NCBI GenBank assembly: GCA_950106755.1
Contig: OX467083.1
Coordinates: 19,091,029 to 19,155,028, forward strand
Direction: 5' to 3'
DNA: 64,000 nt
DNA from: Climacium dendroides
Taxonomy: Eukaryota > Streptophyta > Bryopsida > Hypnales > Climaciaceae
This document shows positions 8,701 to 20,206 of the stretch, in pieces (the first letter of the stretch is position 1; each line of letters starts with the position of its first letter). The notes beneath the pieces are model-generated. The model had not been told where the DNA came from. It saw only the letters and a list, made by a program, of their open reading frames with translations, and searched no databases. The translations under genes and the position numbers were made by a program.

Positions 8701-11700
8701 AATTCTAGGCTCGAAAAGAGGCAGGTCAATACGCCTAGGGTTGAGCGTTGCGGCATGATAGACCGTGGGCATTGGCTACGTACGCTAGGCTTGGGCTGGA
8801 AGAAAAGCCGACACTGACTGCATCCTCTAGATCTGCTCAAAAGGGCCGGGAGAGTACCGCAAGCTCTAGTAGGGTCCGCCAATGATGAAGCGATCGAATG
8901 GTACGATAATGATTGAATGCCTCGCATGGATGGCAGCATGGATTCGCCACCACGACCCCTGCAGCAACCGCACAAGCAACAGAAGCAACAGAAGTAGAAG
9001 CAGAAGAAGCAGAAGAGGAAGCATTCCAAGAGGAGGAAATCACTGCCCAGGTGTTGGAAGTGTGTTGGTTGCACAAGCAGACATCATTACTGGACAGAGA
9101 ATATAAAACCACTGCAAGTTCACAGTAATCAGAGCAAAGGACAGCCCTTTGTACATATCATTTTGTCACTTGCGATGATCGGCGATGGTGACCGCTTACC
9201 GATCATCACTACCGCGGAGTCTTCGTTTCTTCCACCAACATCTTGTTCTCAAAGATGCTGACCTTAATTCATCGTTTGTGGCGTCCCCCACATCACATAT
9301 TCACATTCGGTGCCAGGTAAGACAGCGGTTTTCAATCTTGCTTAACATGTTACTTTGCAACAGACAAATGATCAGACTGCTTTGAAATGGCTTGCTTTGT
9401 ACTAAAATAAGCTAAAAGTGTTGAACCTCCCTGCTACAAGTCATATTACGCAAATGTTATTCACTACAATGGTCAAGTCTCGGAAGCGGCGTGCTTAGTC
9501 TCAAGTCTTCGCCATTGACTGACTGTTGAACTGGTTGACTTGAGTCCACCTAGTTTTCGGATATCGACAGCATCACTGCACGCCCCAAATTAGGAGGTAA
9601 TCAAGGCTTCGGACTGCACAGTAATCTCTGTGTGGACAGGAAGGCAATTGAATTTTTTTCTTAAAATTTTAGGTACCGGTAGTGCAGGAAGTGATTTCTC
9701 TGGAGGAACGTTTGAAGCAATTTGCATCCGTGGGCACGGATGAAACAAGTAAAGCATGGATGTATGAGGGATCTCGCATTTCTGAAACCCAATCGCAGTA
9801 GCGTTGGTGAAATCCAACAACACTGAACATTCGAATCTGAAATAATTATACAAGATTTATAAGAGGTCATATTTTCATTGGTAGATTTCCTACAACCGAG
9901 TCGATCCTCAGTTCAAATGTCCTCATGAATGTTGATCATCGCGCAACAAGCATCCATCTACTTCCTAGATCGATTTGGATTTGGATTTTGTAAAGGTACT
10001 GACTCTCTTTTGAGGGGAATATACTGTATACGGTTGCCTTTACGTGATGAATCCTACCAGCAGGCACTGTCTAGCTACCTTACAACTCATTTAGCAACGA
10101 ATTTATGCGCAGGTTGAGTTGGGGGACCAGAAAAGGGGAGACACGCCGTGCGAAAAGCAATAAGTGGGTGCATAATTTCTTGCAACGCCGGCCACTGCTC
10201 TCGCTTTTCTATAGTATCCCGTCAAACCACTTCCGAAGCCCACGTCAAGGTCAACAGATACGTCTCAACAAACGTCAGACCAAGGTTTTGGGTGCGGCAT
10301 TCAAATCATTCAGTTCATTTCATTCGGGCCAAAACGAAATGAAAGTAAGCTTATTTAGTCCGAAACTTGATGATTCCCTGCGCTAATATACAGTGAGAGC
10401 TCTGCTGCTAACCAGGGCTTTCATTTTCTTTCATTTTTTATGGAGTGCCAAAGTGACGATATAAAATGTCCGTAACTTTGTTTTCATCCACAATTTGACA
10501 ATTTCATCCAAGATTTTTTCAATTCAAAGTTTCTTTGTAAAAAGCTTGTTTTGTTGCCAATTTGTAGCCAAATTATTTTTTCTCATGCAATCTGACACTA
10601 GAAAGCCAAAAAAAAAAAAGTCCTACTAGTATTGCAATGCAAACTGATTTTCAGATGTTGATGGCAACGTTCAAAATGTTTTTTGAGTTTTATTAGCTAT
10701 TTTCGTTTCATTCTTTTGTTGAACCGGGTTTTTCAAATGTTGAGTCTTTTTTTCTCTATTTTTCACTCCAAATAGAAATTTTATGCATTTTTTCACCCAG
10801 GTTTTTCCAATGTTTTCAGATTGCAATCAGGTTTGTTTTTTCATTATTGATTTTAGTCCTCAGATTTTGACACTAGAGACTCTTCAGTCCAGATATTAAG
10901 CCTGGTGCTGCTCTTTGGGAGGGTCCAAACAAATCCACATGGATAGAATTATTGGGGCCTACAAGTTATCCATATGTGAGTCCTACAGTATCCCTGTAAA
11001 TATTCTGTAGCACCTACCATTCTATTATCATTCTAGTGTGGCCTGTGTCGTTGCCACAGTCAAAACAAAACCAAAAGTAATTTTCTAAAATTTTAGTTCT
11101 TAAAATTTTCAAAATTCAATAACTTTCTCACTGTAGGTTCAAACATCATGAAATAAAGCCCATGCAACCCTCCTTGCCGAAAGCTTTCCGACGGTACCAA
11201 GAACATGAGCAAGGGATGCACGGTTCGGGAGATCTCAACATAACAAACAAAACAAACAACCAAATTTAAGGTATGGATATATATAATGATGTGAAATAGT
11301 GGGTGGGTTGTTCCTATGTGTCCACTATTGAATCTAGTGAATTAAATCAAGAGCTTTCTTATGATTATCTAAATATGGTACTATGAGAAAGGGGCACATT
11401 GAGAGGAAGGTATGCAAGATCTAAGTTTTAATTAGTTCAAATGACATTTCTTAGACGAGTGTGCAATCCAAGGGGGAATAAAAAAATCCCTTAAAGCAGG
11501 ACATGGGGGTTTTCCTTACTCAAGGATCGTGTGGCTAGGGCATGTAAAATTGACCAATGAACAAAGTTTTTGACTTTTTGCAACTTAAATGTAATGCTAG
11601 GCAAGCTTTTTTCAACATTGAAGTAGGTTCAATAGATTGAAACATTCCAAAAACTTCTTAAGAATCACATTTTGTCAAGGATTCACTTGAAACCTAACCC

Positions 11701-12185
11701 TAAGGAGCCTAGTCTGTAAGTCAAAAGATTTTTAAAATGGAGATGAAGTGTATCAACCTATATTCAATAGATTATTTGAGAGATTATTTTAAATATTGAT
11801 GTCCTCTCTCTCTATGAAAAGAGTTTATCTGATTAAAATAATATTTTGACGAGCGATGGGTTTTTAGAATCAATTTTGCTCTAATTTTGAAAATAAAGGC
11901 TTCTCTAGAAGTTCTTCAAACAATTTTTCCTCATTTCATCCTTGGGGGGCATACACCACTTTTTAGCATTCTTTGTAGAAAGTTAAATAATTAGGTTGGT
12001 TCACAAATAAAACTTTGATGAAATTAGACAGAAAGAATTTATACTTACTTGATTAAAGATGAATAAAACACATAGTCTATTGCTAAGATTTTGTCTAGTG
12101 ATAATTAAACTTTTTGAATGATTGAATGTCAAAGGTGACCTTAAAAACATAGATGACTATCTCAAAAACAAGCAAAACAAAAGCT
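8701..12185. other. Intergenic, no supported gene
   Basis: An imperfect AGAAGCAACAGAAG / GAAGAAGC purine-rich stretch lies near 8975-9025. Other open frames here are short and lack motifs. From about 10400 the base composition turns strongly AT-rich with poly-T runs, and the sequence resembles decayed transposon DNA repeated elsewhere in the window. Confidence 0.4.
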
Positions 12186-12189
12186 TATA

Positions 12190-13450
12190 TAAAGAATTTT
12201 GTTAGAATGGCAATATTCCATGTGCCATTTTTAGATTGTATAGTTTAAACTATAAAAGTGTCATCTATGACAAGTATAGATTTCAAAAATCTAAGACTAA
12301 TATAGATTTCAAATTGTGCAGTCTAAACGTAAAAGTGTCATTTAGGAATGGTATAGATTTTAAACATTTAGGATAGGTGTACATTTCAAAATGCCCAGTT
12401 TGTACTATAAAAACTGCCAAAGTTATGAAGTAGCACCATTTTAATGAAATTCCCCATTAATACACTATGAGAGTCTCTATCTTTGTAGCCTTGAATTGCT
12501 ATTTAATCCCTAAAGGACCATTTGGATTTTGAGCAAGTACCTACAAGCTCAATTTTTATCATGTTTTTTTTAAACTTTTTTAAAAAATAGAAAAACTAAT
12601 TATTTTCATGAATTTTTTTTCAATTGGTGCTTAGGAACAAAAGTTATATCCAAAAAAGCTCAAAATGAGGGAGATTGAGTAATAAAACAAATTAAAAGAT
12701 TATGAATTTTTTTTTCTCACGGATTATATTTTTGTCTACATGGAAAGCTTTGATTCATTTTATTTGGATAAGTGATGTGAAAGTTATGGACAATCTTGTT
12801 TTGGGGACAATCTAAGCATCTTCTTGAAAAAATAACTTGTCAAATTCATGTTTGAATGCAATTTTTTTCAATTAAAAAAAAATCACATGGTTTAGTTTGC
12901 TTGCTAGAACAATCTCACCATTGGAATTAGTATGTTTTAATTCCATCTTAGAGATATTACTAGTTTAGACTTTTCCTTCTATCTCGTACCTAAAGTCAAA
13001 TAATCTCTTCCCACAATGTGCAAAAACTTGTTTTTTTTCACTTTAAATGGAATTATCTTGAAATCTATGAAGTCCACATTTTTGGAAATGTATCCCATAC
13101 ATTTTCATAGTAGTTAGGTGTAAAATCCTAAGGTTGGATGTGCAAAAAAATTGAATAAATTTTCAAATTCTTTTTTACTCTTTGCAATATAAATGGTACT
13201 TTTGAGTGCTTTTTAGTAAATAATTTTTTTTTTTTTTAAAAGGCCTTGAACCTTCAAAGGTTAAGTAAGATTCTAAGGTAGGCACCCAAAAATGCACCAC
13301 CATTGTCACTCTGTGTACATCTCCAAAATTAATATATACCTCTATGAAAAAAACGATTTTAGAACCTCCACCCAAAAAAACTTTGACACTACATAAGTCA
13401 TATCTTTTGCATGCAATATCCAAATGTCACATTCTTTAATGCGTTGGAAC
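12190..13450 (+). repeat. Old dispersed repeat, plus-strand copy
   Basis: The segment matches other parts of the window in reverse: 12190-12470 with 34850-35090, 12480-13240 with about 27500-28400, and 13150-13450 with 26160-26440. Shared landmarks are TAGTTTAAAC..TAAAAG, CTAAAGGACCATTTG, GAAAGCTTTGATTCATT, GTTATGGACAATCTT and TTTTGCATGCAATATCCAAATG. Identity looks near 70% by eye. No coding capacity, LTR or clear TIR is visible, so the class is unknown. Confidence 0.65.
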
Positions 13451-14469
13451 CTTCCTTCTCTGGCCAACAACAACAAAAAATCAATGCAAATTTGATCAGG
13501 CTAATAATACTAAATAGGCACCATAGCAAAAAGCAGCAGTTTTGAGGGTACCCACCACACCCTTCCTCAGATGAAACCTTTGCCGATGCCACCCAGCCCA
13601 AGCTTACTGGCTACAGCCCACACTGTCCCTGCACGCATGAGCCTAACCCGTGATGAGTTCTATTATTTGGTTGACCGGTAGCAAACCTTGTGCCACTCAT
13701 GTTGGATGGGGCCCTTTTCAAAAAGGAATGTCCAGCACCATGTGAATATAAGCACGAGGCCCAATCCACTTTGAAGTTATTGCTGAGGACACACCCACAC
13801 ACCAGTGCTCACAAAACGGGGTGAAATTTGCTGCATCGTTACTAAACGTGCATTGGAGAAAATCCTTGAAAAAATTAGACTGTAGCCAAGACTGCAACAA
13901 ACAACAAAACCTAATGCAACTTCCTCCACAACGGAATTAGCATCTAGTGTTTAGTTAGTTTTGTGTTATAGTACTCCCAATAATCCTCCTGAAAGTGATT
14001 CCCAATTGTTGCCTGTTTGTTTTGAAGGTAACATATTGCACTAAATTCCATAAACTAGTCCTGGGATCACTGCACCTCACTCGCGCAGGCCCAAGCCGAT
14101 TTGAATTTGGGTTGCCTTCCTTCTGTTTCTTTTGGCAGTTGAGTTGTGATGGAAAAATCTCCGAAAGACAGTTGCATCATGCATCTATTATTGCAGCTTC
14201 ACACCATGCGCTCAGAGTACCGGCCGAATACAGTCTGGAAATGGAAGCCGTTATAATTGTGGAGTACAGCCATTGCTCAGCTACGACCACCTTGACACCT
14301 GCTAACAGAGTACCAGGGAGTATGTATTATAAGTTACACATATCTGCCACTGGCAAAGGGAAGTACAGGAGGCAACCCATTTCTGACTACTTAGGAGCCC
14401 TTGAAAAGGCCCTTGAAAGGCCCTTAGGGTCTGCCTAAGGTAGGATGGCCTTAAAATGACCATTTACTG

Positions 14470-14780
14470 GCTGGTCCCCCTTTTTCGAAGGTTTCTGTGA
14501 ATAGAAACATTTTTGGATCATTTTTCAGAGAAAGAAAAACGTCACACAAGTGGTTTCATATTTTTTGAATCATTTTTGAATTACTTATGATTTTTCTAAA
14601 AAAATTGTTGTAGGTACCTATTTGTGACCCCAGGTCTTCCAAAATACGACCACTTGCAACTTCTAAAGTGATTTCAGTAAATGAAGGCCAACAATTGATT
14701 CTTGTACTAAATAATGTTTTTCTCTACATTCTCTCAATGGCTTGAGAGGTCCATTTAAAGACCACCTACTATCCATTTCA
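14470..14780 (+). repeat. Dispersed repeat, copy 1 of 3
   Basis: Shares the order GTTTCATATTTTTTG, GAATTA(C/G)TTATGA, GGT(A/T)CCTATTT, CTTGCAACTTCT and GGTCCATTTAA with 18585-18965 and, in part, 19325-19500. All three copies have the same orientation. Confidence 0.6.
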
Positions 14781-15106
14781 AACCTAAATATAGGGGTGAT
14801 TTGCTAGCTTCTAGAACAGAATGCCTTATATAACCCGTGTTTACACTTATAAATCTTCAAACGTGGTTTACTCTATGAATTGTGATACATTGTAAGTCTC
14901 TTTTGAGTGGATAGTAAGCAAACTGTCACAATGGGCTCAAAATTTTTTTATTCTAAATTATTTTCAACCACCTCTAGCTGATTTAAATATTAAAATTTTA
15001 TTAATACTGTTTATACACACACCTCACCCGCTCTTATAATTTTGAGAGGGTGGGATTCCATACAATCAGTATGGGTTAATAAGAATGGCATCTATATCCA
15101 TATGGT

Positions 15107-15215
15107 ATGATACTATATATCCCCTTATATTTGGATACATATACACTATCTGCATCTACATTTGTATTTCCGTATCCATATTTTTGTATCTATATTTGTA
15201 ATCCGTATATGTATT
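15107..15215. repeat. Degenerate GTATCCATAT/GTATCTATA minisatellite
   Basis: Variable 6-12-base units of the form (C/T)GTAT(C/T)(C/T)ATAT follow one another. The same array type occurs at 48850-49060, with a related CCA(T/C)..CAACGGCT flank after each, so the arrays may belong to one repeat family. Confidence 0.5.
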
Positions 15216-16376
15216 TGACTGTTGTTGATTTTTCTTGGAGGAGGTGGTATTTTATTGATTTCCATCCAACGGCTCCTAGTTTTTCAAAAAGGGGGGACAG
15301 GAAATTGGAAACAGGGTTGATCGTCTCTTTTCGGTACATTGCTGGTCTGTTGTGTTTTTATCCCTACAAAATGATGGATCAATGGCTAGGAGTGCTTGCA
15401 TCTGTCAATCAACGGCCACAATTTTTTCAAGAAGGGGAGGTAGCACCACATGGTGCTATAATCACAGCAAATAGTTATTTATATATTATCGTGATCATTA
15501 ATTTGTTTTAGACTAAACAATATTTGGTCAATGCTTTTTGGGCCAAACACCACTATATTCATTATATACTATTCATAATATACTATACAGCTGCAAAGGG
15601 CTTTCAAGCTTTGCTAGGGTTAAATATATATATGTATCTGTAGGGTGGGTTTCTTTAGTAGGGAAGTTTTCTTGTGTGTAGAAATAGAGTTCGTTAGGAT
15701 GGTTTCTATAATTCTTCATATTTTTATTTCTCAAAATATGATTATTGTGGATTTTTTGGCTGCAAATTTCATTCAACCTCTACTAGTCATGTAGACCTTC
15801 CTATTTCCAACCCAGTGTTGGTTGGAAAATCCACCTAGGGTTGGTTGCAATATTGAGAGTCTTGTAGCCAATCATTATGTACTACAACTGCTTCCTAAAT
15901 TGTACCATAATTTATCACTAGTCATCTCTTCCTACATGGAAAGAGAGCATCCTACATTGGCTTCCATAGGGGGGGTGATCAGGAATGGAGGGTCTTTAAT
16001 ACATATAATTGCAACCTTCACCTATTTGCATCAACCTTCAGTGCATGTATACCCCTCTTCATTACATAACCTAAATTGAAGTTAGGTTGTCTTTCTTCTC
16101 TTATTCTACTTTGGATTCTAGAGAAAAGAAAGGAGGTGCATTATGACACAATTACACTAAATAGTGAAATTAGGTTGCCCATATTAATTTTTTGACATTT
16201 GACACAATATAAATATTTAGTATTATGCATATTTATTCAAGAATGCATCACTTCTTAATTAGAAATTATTGTAATTGGGACTCATGAACCTCCATGTGTG
16301 CAAATAGAAATATTTGTAAAAGTATTTGTTGACTTTGATGGCTTGTAAGGTAACTTTCATGGGGTAAGGCAACCTA

Positions 16377-16483
16377 CTCCCTCTATTTGGAAATAGTGTA
16401 TTCATTTCATAAAGCAATCAACTTTGAAAATGGATACACTATTTTTAAACATGGATATACTACATATTTTCAAACAAAGGGAG
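16377..16483. mobile_element. Stowaway-type MITE (107 bp)
   Basis: The left end CTCCCTCTATTTGGAAATA and the inverted right end (read outward) CTCCCTTTGTTTGAAAATA are flanked by TA on both sides (16375-16376, 16484-16485). Size, TA target site and the CTCCCT start are the classic Stowaway pattern. The interior also pairs partly with itself. Confidence 0.85.
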
Positions 16484-17599
16484 TAATTGTCAAGGCAATC
16501 CAATTTCACTATTTAGTGTAGGCGAAGTATTGACAGAAGTTGTAATTAAGTTGAATTTCAAATAGGATTGACTACAAGGTGGATGTACATTACTATATTG
16601 AGTTTGATGTGTTACACAGTTGTAACTAGGAGCTCCTTTACACCTAGAGACTAGCCTAATTCTCCTAATTCCTTTAGAAGTTGATTGTACAAAATTTTAG
16701 TCTCTTTTAGACTAGACATCCTCCTCAACTATTCATTAGAATAAAATTATAACAAGGGTCAATTCTCCCATATGTAAAGGCCTTGGAGCCAAGAAGTTGA
16801 GCTAATTCAATAAAACTTATAAAAGAGAGAGAAAGAGGGATTGAAATTTTACACCTAGAGGCTGGGCCAATTGTTATTGATGTTGATTTGTTGAGGAAAA
16901 TAATATTTGTAAAAAAAAAATTTAATTGAAATTTGACATTGGCCCTAAGGCCATGAATTGGCCTCATTTTTGCTAGCGCACCTAATTCAGTAAACTCGAG
17001 CCATGTCAAATCATGTCTTTTTTGGATAAAAAATTTATTTCATCAAATTGGCCTAGATTTGAGGTATGAAGGAGTTGGGACCAATTTCAAGGTTTTGTTC
17101 AGTCGCAAGTGAAAATTTTGACCTAGACACAACAAATTGGCCCGCCCTCTAGGTATTAATGATTACAGATTATTCTTTCTCTTCACAAATGCAGATAACT
17201 TAGGTAGAAACATCCCAAAGCATCTATGTTCCCACTCATATATCCTAAACTTCCACTAAATGTGTCTCTAGACTTTCACTAATGTATCCCTAGACTTCCA
17301 CTAAATAACATATCCTTCAAATGCATTAATAAACTATCTCCATACTTAACTCTCACTCACTAATTGCTAATTTTTAGAGATTTCAATTTAAGATCCACTT
17401 ATATGACAATTTCAATGGTTTAGGGAGCTACTACTTTGAAAATTAATAGAAATTACATGCCATATCCATTTTTTTAAATTTAAAATTTTGAAATATTTGT
17501 GATTTTCAATTGTTAATACTATAGAAATATTAGTTTTAGAAAAGGGTGCCTCCAACCATGCTGAATTGCTTATACTGACGGTTTTGGCTGTTTCCACCT

Positions 17600-18360
17600 T
17601 TAGTTAACCCAGTAACGCTGCCAGCGCCATTTTGTGGCGTTTGGATGACTACAGAATGGTGTGTACAGAGATCAGAAGCATTTTTTTCATCCATTTTTTA
17701 ATTATTGACCCTTCAAGGTGGGTTATGAAGATTATCCAATTGAGTTTTTAGTCTTGCCAATGTTTGTCTTTATCTAAATGAGAAGTTAGTAGAAAAAACG
17801 GATCACAAAATATACCATTTTAGTGCATTTTAGGAAGTTGTTGCTCCTTGCTCTAAATCTGGAATTTCTCCACAAAAATGATATTTTTTGAGTTTGAGCC
17901 AAACTAACAAAATGAAGTTCATCTTCTCTAGTTTTTACTCCAATTTGAATTTTGAAAAAATTCCTAATATTAAATATTTTATTGCAATTTGAACTTTGGA
18001 TGTATTTTCAAATGTCAATTAAATTTTAATTAGAGAATGACATGGAAATTGAGTTTATACCATAATGTTTGTTACTGTAGTATACACACATGGTGAATTT
18101 TTTTTATTTTTTGAAATAATTTTCTATTTGTGGTGATTTTTCTTCACTTTTTCTTCAAAATTTTTCAAAATAATCAATTTTTCATGAAAAAATCTAAAAA
18201 ATTTGTAAAGTAAAGGAGCTGACATGTAATTTTAGCTTAAAAATGAATATAAAATTTTTCATTCATATTTAGTTGAAAAATGTTAGCAAATTGGGTGATG
18301 GGGAATGAGGCTTGAAATCAGCGGTCATGGGTCCGTCCTTACTGGGTTAATGCAGGGTCA
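17600..18360 (+). repeat. Repeat block with inverted partner at 26430-27430
   Basis: The right end, read in reverse, begins TTAACCCAGTAAGGACGGAC and CCCATGACCGCTGATTTCA and matches TTAACCCTTAACACC..CCCATGACCATTGATTTCA at 26420 onwards, then runs co-linear through poly-T-rich DNA. By eye the match extends over most of the block at about 70-75%. Confidence 0.6.
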
Positions 18361-18584
18361 GCAAAAGGTTTGCACTGTTTTGGGCACTTCTGTAAGGGCG
18401 GTTCTTAATGTTTAAACTGTTTTCGAGCCTCCTCCTATTCCATTCAACATTATCAATAAATAATTTTTTTTCCCAATAGAACTGACATTTGAAAATTCAG
18501 GTTTGGCAACCCGCTTGGGGGCTGGTAAGTTTGTCTGTCTGTCTTCCGGTCAGTCCTTGCTGTCTTGTTGTCCTTGTAATGAAA

Positions 18585-18965
18585 TTCCGTTTCATAAGGT
18601 AGTCCCATAAACCGAGCATCTAAGGACTGAAACTGACTTTTGGGCAGGTGAAACTTCTCAACATATTTTTCACTAAATTTTCCTTGAAAGAAAAGGGGAA
18701 TTGGCATCTAATGCAAGTTGTTTCATGTTTTTTGGATCAGTTTTGAATTAGTTATGAATTTTCAAACGAGATGTGGTATAGGTTCCTATTTATGTCCCTA
18801 GGGCTTCCATGAATTGTTCACTTGCAACTTCTGAAGATAAATGGGAAAGCAAAGAGTATGATTGGCTCTTGTCATTAACAATGTTTTTTTCTTTCCATTC
18901 ATTCAAGGACTACAAAGGTCCATTTAAGAACCACTTCATATCCATTCACAACCACCTATATGGAC
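18585..18965 (+). repeat. Dispersed repeat, copy 2 of 3
   Basis: Best-preserved member of the family at 14470-14780 and 19325-19500. It starts at AAGGACTGAAACTGA(C/A)TTTTGG and ends near the CCATTCACAACCA stretch. No coding capacity is seen. Confidence 0.6.
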
Positions 18966-19324
18966 AGTTCTTAATGCATGCTCATATTTCAAGCCTCCTA
19001 ACTTAGCCCTTCTCAATTGACTTTTGCCATGCGGCTCCTCTGAAAGCTCAACGGGGAACTTGTTGTCACCATGAATACTCCGCACGCATCTCAAACTTAA
19101 GGATAGACGGATTATTAACAAATATTGTACTGATTCAGTGCCTTCATCACTACGTACTATAATCGCATCGATTATGTGCATTTTTACGCACTAAATCAGT
19201 GCAAAAACTACGAATATCAATAGCGTACAGTTTATGTACTTTAACTATATGATTGCTGTGTAGTTTTCTTTTTCTCTGATGGCCTTGGGCCGTCTTGGTT
19301 GTTTTTCTTCTTTGCTTGGCTTAA

Positions 19325-19500
19325 GGTAGGAAGTCCATAAATGGACCATCAAAGGGCTGGAACTGAATTTTGGAGAGGTGAAACATCTTGAAATATTTTT
19401 CAGTAAACTTTTCTTTAAAGACAAGTGGAATTGGCATCTAATCCAAGTCGTTTCATATTTTTTGGAGCTCTATGGAATTAGTTATGAAATTTTGATGTTG
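19325..19500 (+). repeat. Dispersed repeat, copy 3 of 3 (partial)
   Basis: Matches the first half of the 18585-18965 copy (GGGCTGGAACTGAATTTTGG, GGTGAAACATCTTGAAATATTTTTC, GGAATTGGCATCTAAT). It ends where the hairpin at 19513 begins. Confidence 0.55.
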
Positions 19501-19512
19501 AAATGGCATAGG

Positions 19513-19615
19513 GCTCTAAAATGGCTCACCTCCTAAAATGTACACTATCTGTACACTGTTGAAGGCTATGAAAAAAGCAAAGTGTACAAATTTAGGAGGT
19601 GGGCCATTTTAGAGC
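19513..19615. repeat. Long hairpin (35-bp arms), fold-back element
   Basis: Left arm GCTCTAAAATGGCTCACCTC.. (19513-19547) pairs almost fully with the right arm ending GGTGGGCCATTTTAGAGC (19581-19615). The loop is about 34 bases. A further part-copy, CCATTTTAGAACCTCCTACC, follows at 19621. It is probably a small fold-back MITE that inserted into the repeat copy just left of it. Transcription could yield a small-RNA precursor, but no evidence is visible. Confidence 0.7.
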
Positions 19616-20206
19616 TTCATCCATTTTAGAACCTCCTACCTTAGTTAGTACCTGGCTGTTGTGTATTCTGTCGCTTTGCAACGATTCTTCATTTGTTTAA
19701 AAAAAACTTTTACAAACTTTTAAAATATGTGTTTCATTTGTTTAAAAAACATATAAAAATATAGAAACATAAAGTATGAAAATAGAGGTTTGGACTCCTC
19801 TGAAATCAGGAGCTCAGTTGAGCAGAACTCCATGGGAAATTGTAGCTCACTCAAGTCGTTAGAAACACAGTGGTCAAGTCTTGCCGGAAGCAGTATTTTC
19901 CACAGTGATTATAGATTGTCCACATAGCAAGGGAATTGGGTAGGAGAGGCCAAGAAATATGAAATGAAAGAAGTACAAAATAGGAGGTAAATCTGACAAT
20001 TATTCATCAAGTTGAATTTTTTTGAATTTTTGCACCTTGGTCCACCCAAAGATCATATGATTGAGCTCTAATCCTTAATTCTTAAAAGTTGTGGCTCCCC
20101 GTGGCACTCACCAAAATTGCACCAATTATTGAACCAATAGGCATATTCTTTGTTTCTATAGTGAACATTAAAATCATCCATGGTCCACTTTTGGAATTAA
20201 GCACTA

